Assembly (NCBI GenBank): GCA_029237515.1
Contig: JARBAV010000115.1
Location: 1 to 5,520 of the forward strand
Direction of reading: 5' to 3'
DNA from: Nitrososphaerales archaeon
Lineage (GTDB): Archaea > Thermoproteota > Nitrososphaeria > Nitrososphaerales > Nitrososphaeraceae
DNA: 5,520 nucleotides
In this document: positions 1 to 5,066 of the stretch, piece after piece
How the letters are laid out: the number at the start of each line of letters is the position of its first letter
Position numbering within the stretch: the first letter of the stretch is position 1
The notes under the pieces: generated by a model
The model's database searches: none
What the model saw: only the letters and a program-made list of their open reading frames with translations
What the model was told of the DNA's origin: nothing
Made by a program: the position numbers and the translations under genes

Positions 1-18
1 CGACTCCTTTGAGTTAAC

Positions 19-26
19 TATATTAA
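19..26 (+). promoter_or_regulatory. TATA box for the dehydrogenase-lyase operon
   Basis: The octamer TATATTAA is centred about 27-28 bases before the ATG at 50, the usual archaeal distance from TATA box to transcription start. The transcript is therefore predicted to begin at or within a few bases of the start codon (leaderless). A run of seven G (32-38) lies between the box and the ATG. It resembles a Shine-Dalgarno sequence but would probably not be in the mRNA. Only 18 bases upstream of the box are visible, so a further upstream promoter cannot be excluded. Confidence 0.55.
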
Positions 27-49
27 GTCTAGGGGGGGTTTTCAACTTC

Positions 50-1099
50 ATGAAAGCAGCCATTTTCAGAGAATATAGCAAGGATCCTACTACGAATGTA
101 AAGATCGAAGATACAGATATGCCGAAGCTAGGCCAGAACGAGGTCATGATAAAAGTGGAAGCGGCGGCATATAATTACAACGATCTTTGGGCAATTTGGG
201 GGGATCCTGTTAAGATACCTCTGCCGCATATTTCCGGTAGTGATTCTGCCGGTCATGTAGCTGAAGTTGGTGAAAACGTTACTAAGATTAAGGTTGGAGA
301 TCGTGTGGTTTCACATTCTAATATGAGCTGCAGGGTGTGTAATTTTTGCACCTCGGGCCGTGAATATGATTGTGCTGAAAGAACAATTTGGGGGTTTCAG
401 ACCGGTCCTCTATGGGGAGGATTTGCACAATATACCCATTTACCAGAAGTCAATGTAGCAAAGCTGCCTGATAATGTGTCATTCAATGACGCCGCAGCAA
501 TATCCATGGTGGGAATGACGGCATGGCACATGCTAGTAGGAAGGGCCAAGATAATTCCAGGTCAAACGGTGCTAATTATGGGTGGTACAAGTGGGGTTGG
601 AATGTCAGGAATTCAGATATCGAAGTTGTATAACTGTGATGTCATCGCTACGGCAGGTAGCAAAGAGAAGATGGACAAATGCCTTGAATTGGGAGCCGAT
701 CATGTCGTTAACCACAGGGAACCTGATTGGTACAAAAAGGTCAGAAATATTACAAACAAACAGGGTGTTGATGTAGTGTTTGAGCATATTGGCAAAGCTA
801 CTTTTGCAGAGGAAGTATCTCTTCTCAAGATGGGCGGAACGTTAGTGGCGACAGGAGCAACGACTGGATACGATTCTTCAATCGACCTTCGGTATCTCTT
901 CTTTAAAGGAACTAATTTACTGGGTTCAACCCAAGGAACGAAGGCAGAGCTTGAAGAAGTAATACACTGGACAAACAAGGGCAAGATTAAGCCATTGATC
1001 AGTACAGTATTACCTTTTAGTGATATGGTTCAAGGTCATGTGATGATGGCAAAGGCCGAACAAATAGGAAAAATACTGACAACTCCTCACAAGCTCTAA
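50..1099 (+). CDS. Medium-chain dehydrogenase/reductase (zinc-type alcohol dehydrogenase / quinone oxidoreductase-like)
   Basis: This is a 349-residue cytosolic MDR-superfamily oxidoreductase, normal length for the family. The N-terminal GroES-like domain covers about residues 1-150 and the C-terminal part holds the Rossmann fold. The nucleotide-binding motif GGTSGVG is at 178-184, followed by the usual helix and a GADHVVNH segment near 215-222. Four cysteines, C94, C97, C100 and C108 (C-x2-C-x2-C-x7-C), match the structural zinc lobe of alcohol dehydrogenases. The three catalytic zinc ligands appear replaced: N42 at the usual Cys, S64 in GSDSAG where GHE is usual, and M153 at the third position. 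It is thus probably an NAD(P)H-dependent reductase of an activated double bond or a quinone rather than a classical alcohol dehydrogenase. An acryloyl-CoA reductase-type role, as held by MDR enzymes in the 3-hydroxypropionate/4-hydroxybutyrate cycle of Sulfolobales, is possible but unproven. The ATG fits the family N-terminus (MKAAIFREY). A lyase gene follows after 15 bases. Family assignment is firm; substrate is unknown. Confidence 0.93.
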   Translation: MKAAIFREYSKDPTTNVKIEDTDMPKLGQNEVMIKVEAAAYNYNDLWAIWGDPVKIPLPHISGSDSAGHVAEVGENVTKIKVGDRVVSHSNMSCRVCNFCTSGREYDCAERTIWGFQTGPLWGGFAQYTHLPEVNVAKLPDNVSFNDAAAISMVGMTAWHMLVGRAKIIPGQTVLIMGGTSGVGMSGIQISKLYNCDVIATAGSKEKMDKCLELGADHVVNHREPDWYKKVRNITNKQGVDVVFEHIGKATFAEEVSLLKMGGTLVATGATTGYDSSIDLRYLFFKGTNLLGSTQGTKAELEEVIHWTNKGKIKPLISTVLPFSDMVQGHVMMAKAEQIGKILTTPHKL

Positions 1100-1114
1100 G
1101 CTCACCCTTAGTGA

Positions 1115-1978
1115 ATGTTCAGAACGTTATTGTTTATACCGGGGAACAACAAGAGATTCGTCGAGAAAGCTAGGTCCCTGAATGCGGACATAATCTGCTT
1201 TGATTTGGAAGATTCTGTTCCTTTAAATGAAAAGCAGAATGCTAGAGATATTGTGTCAGAAGCTCTGGACAAAAAGGAAGATTATGGCAACAGAAACGTG
1301 TACGTTCGAGTTAATTCGTACGAATCAGGTATCGCGATCCAGGACCTCGATGCTATAGTAAGTGATGAAATAGACGGAGTGGTTGTCCCTAAGGTCAACG
1401 ATGAAAAGGAAGTTAGACACCTAGTTAGGAGGTTGATCGAATTGGAACGTCAGAAAACAATGAGCAAGAAAATGGGATTGATGGCGTCGATAGAGTCTGC
1501 TCGGGGACTAGTTAATTCGTATTCAATTGCAACAGCTGATTTACGAGTGAATATGTTGGTATTTGGAGTGTTTGACTTTCTTTATGACATGAGACTGGAT
1601 TATGTTCAAGACGGTGTTGAATATTCTTTTGCGCGTGCAAAGATTCCAATCGATGCCAGGGCCGCCGGAATTGGTGCAATAGATGCAATCTGGCAAAAAG
1701 TTGATGATATAGAAGGATTGGTGCGTGATGCTGGAACTGCCAAGCGATTAGGATATCAGGGCAAGTGCGTCATTCATCCCAAGCAATTGGAACCAGTAAC
1801 AAGTGTCTTTATTCCAAGCAATAATGAAATTGAATGGGCTAGGAAGGTTGTACAGGCATTGCAAGAAACAGTGGAAAATGGCAAGGGCATTGGCGCAGTA
1901 ACTGTGGATGGAAAGATGGTCGATGCTGCTCATTATCGACAAGCTAGATTTGTATTGGATTCCTTGAATACCAAGTGA
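1115..1978 (+). CDS. HpcH/HpaI aldolase / CitE-like acyl-CoA lyase
   Basis: This 287-residue protein has the TIM-barrel fold of the citrate lyase beta / malyl-CoA lyase family, which cleaves or forms C-C bonds in (3S)-citryl-CoA, malyl-CoA or similar substrates with Mg2+. Visible family motifs are LLFIPGNN (5-12), CFDLEDSVP (28-36), VRVNS with R65, VVPKV with K93, MASIESARG with E127 and R130, FGVFDF with D154, and GKCVIHPKQLEPV (216-228). E127 and D154 are the expected metal ligands and R65 the expected substrate-binding arginine. The length fits stand-alone CitE-like and malyl-CoA lyase proteins (about 270-320). No citrate lyase alpha or acyl-carrier subunit gene is nearby, so a true citrate lyase complex is unlikely. 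The gene begins 15 bases after the dehydrogenase stop, with no promoter or clear Shine-Dalgarno sequence in between. Co-transcription is inferred. A 4-bp TCAC/GTGA inverted repeat (1102-1114) abuts the ATG. Substrate cannot be told from sequence. Confidence 0.93.
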   Translation: MFRTLLFIPGNNKRFVEKARSLNADIICFDLEDSVPLNEKQNARDIVSEALDKKEDYGNRNVYVRVNSYESGIAIQDLDAIVSDEIDGVVVPKVNDEKEVRHLVRRLIELERQKTMSKKMGLMASIESARGLVNSYSIATADLRVNMLVFGVFDFLYDMRLDYVQDGVEYSFARAKIPIDARAAGIGAIDAIWQKVDDIEGLVRDAGTAKRLGYQGKCVIHPKQLEPVTSVFIPSNNEIEWARKVVQALQETVENGKGIGAVTVDGKMVDAAHYRQARFVLDSLNTK

Positions 1979-2068
1979 CTTGTGTTCAAATCATTCTATT
2001 CATTTGATCCAATCTGAACTGAAGTTATGAGGTTATCTTTTGGAATGCAGATCAACAATGTATTGTGA

Positions 2069-2076
2069 TTAATATA
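2069..2076 (+). promoter_or_regulatory. Candidate TATA box for a short intergenic transcript
   Basis: TTAATATA is the same octamer as in the thermosome TATA box (2313-2320). It is embedded in an imperfect palindrome with arms GTGA and TCAC (2065-2081). If used, transcription would start near 2100, just before the stem at 2104. AT-rich octamers are common in intergenic DNA, so this is only a candidate. Confidence 0.3.
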
Positions 2077-2120
2077 GTCACAGAACATGAGATCGAGACA
2101 CCTTGTTATAGCGTACTTTA

Positions 2121-2144
2121 ACACCACAACACCACAACACCACA
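2121..2144 (+). repeat. Three tandem ACACCACA units
   Basis: Three perfect head-to-tail copies of the 8-mer ACACCACA occupy 2121-2128, 2129-2136 and 2137-2144. The tract has only A and C on this strand. It lies in the intergenic region between the lyase and the thermosome, inside the loop of a potential stem. It could be a slippage-prone microrepeat, a protein-binding array on DNA, or a single-stranded platform in RNA; the sequence alone does not decide. Confidence 0.9.
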
Positions 2145-2204
2145 ATCCTTATAACACTTGGTATGTGGTCTGAAATTCATCAATGACTATTCATTCCTAG
2201 AAGC

Positions 2205-2211
2205 TTTTTTT
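2205..2211 (+). terminator. T7 tract, possible terminator
   Basis: Seven consecutive T follow AAGC, with no clear hairpin before them. Archaeal RNA polymerase can terminate at such T-tracts on the coding strand. It could end a read-through transcript from the dehydrogenase-lyase operon or the candidate intergenic RNA, and lies about 100 bases before the thermosome TATA box. Confidence 0.45.
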
Positions 2212-2231
2212 GGGTATCGTTATGGCTCGTC

Positions 2232-2289
2232 TGAGTGTAGATCCACTTTCTATTTAGATTAGATTCTAGTGACACTCATCACAGAAAGT
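2232..2289 (+). repeat. Two interleaved 7-bp inverted repeats upstream of the thermosome promoter
   Basis: TGAGTGT (2232-2238) is the exact reverse complement of ACACTCA (2272-2278). ACTTTCT (2245-2251) is the exact reverse complement of AGAAAGT (2283-2289). The order is a, b, a', b', the layout of an H-type pseudoknot in RNA or of two overlapping dyads in DNA. A small palindrome, AGTG-A-CACT, overlaps the third arm (2268-2276). The block ends 22 bases before the thermosome TATA box, where archaeal activators or repressors often bind. No known heat-shock operator is recognised. Confidence 0.5.
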
Positions 2290-2311
2290 ATGCGCTTAAG
2301 CAGTTAGTAAA

Positions 2312-2321
2312 TTTAATATAT
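2312..2321 (+). promoter_or_regulatory. TATA box of the thermosome gene
   Basis: TTTAATATAT is preceded by a purine-rich TAGTAAA stretch (2305-2311) that could serve as the BRE. A start about 27 bases from its centre falls near 2343, giving a leader of roughly 24 bases. A second AT-rich stretch (2342-2352) is closer to the ATG but would remove the ribosome-binding site from the mRNA. Confidence 0.65.
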
Positions 2322-2351
2322 CCCAATCCACGCCTTTATTGAGTATATTTT

Positions 2352-2357
2352 AGGTGA
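2352..2357 (+). promoter_or_regulatory. Ribosome-binding site of the thermosome gene
   Basis: AGGTGA lies nine bases before the ATG at 2367 and is complementary to the 3' end of archaeal 16S rRNA. It fixes this start and implies a leadered mRNA, unlike the dehydrogenase and the secreted-protein genes in the window, which look leaderless. Confidence 0.65.
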
Positions 2358-2366
2358 ATAGAGGAT

Positions 2367-4022
2367 ATGTCAATTCAACAAGGAACAGCTGGTGGAATGC
2401 CAGTCTTAATATTGAAAGAAGGCTCTAGTCAGACTAAGGGTCGTGACGCACAGAAGAATAACATAACTGCAGCAAAGTTGATAGCGGAGGTAGTCCGCTC
2501 AAGTTTGGGTCCACGAGGGATGGACAAGATGCTCGTAGATTCTCTTGGTGATGTGACTATCACAAATGATGGGGCTACAATTCTTAAAGAAATCGATGTA
2601 CAGCATCCTGCCGCAAAGATGATGGTAGAAGTCGCAAAGTCTGTAGATAATGAAGTGGGAGATGGTACAACATCTGCAGTCGTCCTTGCAGGAGCACTGA
2701 TCGAGAAGGCAGAAGAGTTGATTGGAAAGGATGTTCATCCAACCATCATAGTTGATGGTTATAGAAGAAGCGCCATCAAAGCGATTGAAATACTCAACAA
2801 TGTTGCAATGAAAGTCCATGGTAACGAGAAAGATCAACTTACAAAAATCGCCAAGACTTCGATGCAAACAAAATTGGTTTCCAAAGATTCAGATCAGTTG
2901 GCAGAATTGATCGTTACTGCGTCCCTTCAAATTGCTGACAAATCAACCGGCGGTTATCGATTAGACTTGGATGATGTTAAAGTTGAGAAGAAGGCTGGCG
3001 GCTCATTGCGAGATACTAAATTGATAAAGGGCATAGTGCTCGATAAAGAAGTTGTTCACGGGGGAATGCCAAAACGAATCGAGAAAGCAAAGCTCGCTCT
3101 CATCAATTCGGCTCTTGAAATAGAGAAAACAGAGTTTGATGCAAAGATCAACATTAGCTCCCCTGATCAGATGAAGTTATTCCTAGAAGAAGAAAACAAG
3201 TTGCTGAAAAACATGGTAGATAAAATCCTCGCCGCAGGTGCCAATGTTGCCGTGTGTCAGAAAGGCATTGATGATATTGCACAGCATTATTTGGCAAGGG
3301 CCAATATCTTGGCAGTTAGAAGGGTCAAAGAAAGTGATATGACAAAGCTCGCAAAGGCGACGGGTGCGAGAATTATAAGCAATCTTGAAGACCTTTCAAG
3401 TAAGGATCTCGGCGCTGCAGATCTAGTGGAAGAGCGAAAGGTTGAGACGGACAAGTGGGTCTTTATAGAAGGATGTAAGAATCCAAAAGCAGTTACGATA
3501 CTTATACGAGGAGGCTCTCAAAGAGTTGTAGATGAAGCTGAGAGATCGTTACATGATGCATTAAGTGTCACCAAGGACGTTTTGGAGAAGCCAGCTATAG
3601 TTGCTGGAGGAGGATCACCAGAAGCGTACGTAGCCGGGAAATTGCGAGATTGGGTAGGCACTCTTTCTGGCAGAGAACAACTGGCCGCGGAGAAGTTTGC
3701 CGAATCATTGGAGGTCATCCCGCTTACTTTAGGTCAAAATGCCGGTATGGATCCAATCGATGCAATGACCGACCTGAGGGCCAGACAATCGAAGGGATCA
3801 AAATGGGCCGGAATCGATGTTAGAAACGCAAGAATTGCAGATATTTCCAAGTTAGAGATTCTCGAACCCGTTATCGTAAAGGAACAAATAATCAAGTCAG
3901 CAACTGAAGCTGCATCGATGATCCTACGCATAGATGATGTTATTGCAGCTAGTAAATCAGCTGGAGGTCCGCCTGGTGGAGGCATGCCTCCAGGTGGAAT
4001 GGGTGGCATGGGCGACATGTGA
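2367..4022 (+). CDS. ths: Thermosome subunit (group II chaperonin)
   Basis: This 551-residue protein is the archaeal relative of eukaryotic CCT/TCP-1. It builds double-ring cytosolic complexes that fold proteins using ATP and a built-in lid. The length is typical. The N-terminus PVLILKEG (12-19) and GRDAQKNNI (25-33) is diagnostic. ATP-site motifs are [12 protein letters not shown] (45-56), NDGATIL (67-73) and GDGTTS (98-103). The apical substrate-binding and lid domain spans about 210-365. D397 in ERSLHDAL matches the catalytic aspartate needed for hydrolysis, and VAGGGSPE (412-419) follows. The tail from 533 on is Gly/Pro/Met-rich and ends GGMGGMGDM, the flexible C-terminus that projects into the cavity. 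The ATG is supported by an AGGTGA ribosome-binding site. The gene looks intact and monocistronic, with its own promoter and a T-tract terminator. Which paralogue (alpha, beta or gamma) it is cannot be told without comparison. Heat regulation is plausible for the family but no known operator is seen. Confidence 0.98.
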   Translation: MSIQQGTAGGMPVLILKEGSSQTKGRDAQKNNITAAKLIAEVVRSSLGPRGMDKMLVDSLGDVTITNDGATILKEIDVQHPAAKMMVEVAKSVDNEVGDGTTSAVVLAGALIEKAEELIGKDVHPTIIVDGYRRSAIKAIEILNNVAMKVHGNEKDQLTKIAKTSMQTKLVSKDSDQLAELIVTASLQIADKSTGGYRLDLDDVKVEKKAGGSLRDTKLIKGIVLDKEVVHGGMPKRIEKAKLALINSALEIEKTEFDAKINISSPDQMKLFLEEENKLLKNMVDKILAAGANVAVCQKGIDDIAQHYLARANILAVRRVKESDMTKLAKATGARIISNLEDLSSKDLGAADLVEERKVETDKWVFIEGCKNPKAVTILIRGGSQRVVDEAERSLHDALSVTKDVLEKPAIVAGGGSPEAYVAGKLRDWVGTLSGREQLAAEKFAESLEVIPLTLGQNAGMDPIDAMTDLRARQSKGSKWAGIDVRNARIADISKLEILEPVIVKEQIIKSATEAASMILRIDDVIAASKSAGGPPGGGMPPGGMGGMGDM

Positions 4023-4055
4023 TCAGTCGTCCAGAGCTTTGACCTCTACAGAATA

Positions 4056-4091
4056 TTTTTTTAACTTCTAATTTCTTTGCGTTTTGTTTTT
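4056..4091 (+). terminator. T-rich terminator after the thermosome gene
   Basis: A T7 run (4056-4062) begins 34 bases after the thermosome stop, followed by a second T-rich segment with runs of four and five T (4082-4091). No strong hairpin precedes them; only a 4-bp AGAG/CTCT pairing (4033-4047) is visible. The minus strand has no matching T-run here, so the signal serves the thermosome side only. Confidence 0.65.
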
Positions 4092-4131
4092 CCTTCAGCT
4101 ATATTCCAGATTCCATTTAACTACGGATGAT

Positions 4132-4356
4132 CTAGGGTATTCCTAGTTCTTTCGCTATTACATCTTTTATAGAGGAACCAGTTTCTTGCAGCTCAAGTAA
4201 TTTTCTTAGATAATCCTCCCATGACATTTCTCCTAATGCTCTCTTCCAAGTTACATACTCTGAAGCTAATTTGTCGTACGATTTATGATGGTACTCACAA
4301 TACTTACGAGAGGTCGTTCGAGAACAAATCAAACAAGATGCCATGGGAGAAGCCAT
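4132..4356 (-). CDS. Small single-zinc-site protein of unknown function
   Basis: This 74-residue protein starts with a compact zinc-binding motif: C8-x2-C11-x8-C20-x2-H23, with H24 adjacent as an alternative ligand. It resembles the small treble-clef or ribbon-type fingers common among archaeal short proteins. The rest is charged and predicted helical (about 25-72): a Tyr/Lys-rich helix, then SWEDYLRKLLELQETG and a final segment SSIKDVIAKELGIP. There is no signal peptide or membrane segment, so it is probably cytosolic and may bind nucleic acid or protein. The ATG at 4356 is used here; an in-frame ATG four codons in (4344) would keep all zinc ligands. Neither has a clear ribosome-binding site; a TATA box (4388-4398) predicts a leader of about 10 bases. 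The gene is convergent with the thermosome and lies downstream of a secreted-protein gene. I do not recognise the family by name. Confidence 0.8.
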   Translation of the reverse strand: MASPMASCLICSRTTSRKYCEYHHKSYDKLASEYVTWKRALGEMSWEDYLRKLLELQETGSSIKDVIAKELGIP

Positions 4357-4387
4357 ATGTCGGTCGGCCCTTGTATGGATTCATGAA

Positions 4388-4398
4388 TTAATAAAAAA
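4388..4398 (-). promoter_or_regulatory. TATA box of the small zinc protein, overlapping the T-tract that follows the secreted-protein gene
   Basis: On the minus strand this reads TTTTTTATTAA. Its centre is about 37 bases before the ATG at 4356, predicting a start near 4366. The six T (4393-4398) also lie 30 bases after the stop of the upstream minus-strand gene and could act as its terminator. One element may thus end one transcript and begin the next. Confidence 0.5.
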
Positions 4399-4428
4399 CA
4401 GAAGTTAGGTACTGGTGAAATTGCAGTG

Positions 4429-4992
4429 TCATTCAATTACTTGGCCTAGTGTGAGTGGAACTCTTAGAGGCTCTGATATGGGAGATTCTTTCGATGGATC
4501 GGTAACTGTAACTACAGCTGTAACATTCTTTAATGCATCGTCATTGAAAGTGGTTGCAAGTTGAATTGTACCTGTCTCATTTGCAATTATAGGCGAAGGA
4601 AAAGAAGATGTTCTGATAAGAGTTTCGTTTGTGGCGTATACCTCCATTATAGCATTTATTGGTTTGTTGACTACCTCTGGATTTGATACGTTATAGTCAA
4701 CAAAGAGCTTTACCTGATTCCCCGGATCGACCGTTAAGGGTATGTAATGAGCAGTCGCAAGTTTCAGGGAGACGCTGTTGGTATCAAGGCCTGTTGTTAG
4801 ATTGGTAGTCAATTCTGTAGTTTGCTGTTGAGGAGGTTGGTCTGGAGTGGATTGGTTTTGTTGTTGAATTTCAATTTCAGGGAGATCGGTGCCAGGTAAG
4901 ATTGTAACTTGAGCGTAGACGGGGGAGGAAACTAACAGTATCGTAATCAAGGGAAGCAAGACTGTCAACAATCTTTTCAAAGTCGACGACAT
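4429..4992 (-). CDS. Secreted protein of unknown function with signal peptide and Gln/Thr/Pro-rich linker
   Basis: From the ATG at 4992 this is a 187-residue exported protein. The start has a short basic region (K6, R7), a hydrophobic stretch from about 8 to 22, and SPVYA ending at A27, a good signal peptidase I site (cleavage before Q28). A low-complexity linker rich in Gln, Thr and Pro covers about 43-67. The rest (about 73-180) alternates hydrophobic and polar residues, as in a beta-sandwich domain. Six N-glycosylation sequons (N46, N64, N101, N122, N138, N156) and no cysteine in the mature part suit an archaeal cell-surface protein. There is no C-terminal membrane anchor. The reading frame extends upstream to a TTG at 5034, but that would put 14 extra residues before the signal peptide and place the TATA box (5016-5024) inside the gene. 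The ATG is therefore preferred. The neighbours, guaB and the small zinc protein, suggest no role. Function is unknown. Confidence 0.85.
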   Translation of the reverse strand: MSSTLKRLLTVLLPLITILLVSSPVYAQVTILPGTDLPEIEIQQQNQSTPDQPPQQQTTELTTNLTTGLDTNSVSLKLATAHYIPLTVDPGNQVKLFVDYNVSNPEVVNKPINAIMEVYATNETLIRTSSFPSPIIANETGTIQLATTFNDDALKNVTAVVTVTDPSKESPISEPLRVPLTLGQVIE

Positions 4993-5015
4993 GGATTGAA
5001 ATTGATGTAAATCAG

Positions 5016-5024
5016 ATATATATT
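5016..5024 (-). promoter_or_regulatory. TATA box of the secreted-protein gene (leaderless)
   Basis: On the minus strand this reads AATATATAT, centred 28 bases before the ATG at 4992. Transcription should therefore begin at or beside the start codon. The A-rich stretch upstream (5036-5042 on the minus strand) may contribute to BRE or promoter opening. The box is the main reason to choose the ATG at 4992 over the upstream TTG. Confidence 0.65.
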
Positions 5025-5066
5025 CTATATTCAACTTTTTTTGATGGATTTGTCATAGTTAAGAAA

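Larger units (their letters stand above)
2104..2211 (+). ncRNA. Candidate structured RNA: stem, repeat-bearing loop, T-tract end
   Basis: TGTTATA (2104-2110) and TATAACA (2150-2156) are perfect 7-bp inverted repeats, with a possible extra G-U pair inside and CC/GG pairing outside (2101-2102 with 2160-2161). The 39-base loop contains the three ACACCACA repeats, made only of A and C and so likely unpaired. TGTGGT at 2164-2169 is complementary to ACCACA of any one repeat, which would give a pseudoknot with three alternative registers. A TATA-like octamer lies at the expected distance upstream (2069-2076) and T7 ends the segment (2205-2211), together predicting an RNA of about 110 bases. It matches no RNA family I recognise. 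It could instead be part of the lyase 3' untranslated region or chance. Confidence 0.3.
1979..2366. other. Long intergenic region before the thermosome gene
   Basis: These 388 bases carry no convincing protein-coding gene. From left to right they hold a weak T4 run (2038-2041), a short hairpin ACAAT/ATTGT (2055-2066), and an imperfect 17-base palindrome (2065-2081) containing TTAATATA. Then come a 7-bp inverted repeat around three ACACCACA units (2104-2156), an anti-repeat (2164-2169), a T7 tract (2205-2211), two interleaved inverted repeats (2232-2289), and the thermosome TATA box and leader (2312-2366). The gap is long compared with the other gaps here (15-109 bases). Confidence 0.8.

Noticed and set aside
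1309..1521. Direct repeat AGTTAATTCGTA at 1309-1320 and 1510-1521 in the lyase gene
   Set aside because: Both copies are in the same reading frame and encode Val-Asn-Ser-Tyr in separate motifs of the protein, so coding coincidence explains them.
1983..1991. GTTCAAATC resembling the T-loop of a tRNA, just after the lyase gene
   Set aside because: The flanking bases do not form a 5-bp T-stem, and no acceptor, D or anticodon arms can be placed around it.
2078..2286. Direct repeat TCACAGAA at 2078-2085 and 2279-2286
   Set aside because: One 8-base repeat is about what chance predicts within this 388-base gap, and its flanks do not match.
2499..2867. 122-residue minus-strand frame inside the thermosome gene
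   Set aside because: It is antisense to the conserved ATP-binding region, has a Cys/His-rich composition typical of shadow frames and shows no recognisable motif.
3734..4018. 94-residue minus-strand frame rich in Pro and Met opposite the thermosome end
   Set aside because: Its composition is the antisense reflection of the Gly/Met tail of the thermosome; no independent support.
5031..5044. TCAA/TTGA hairpin with T-rich loop as a terminator for guaB
   Set aside because: The stem is only four AT-rich pairs and the T-run is on the plus strand, the wrong strand for guaB.
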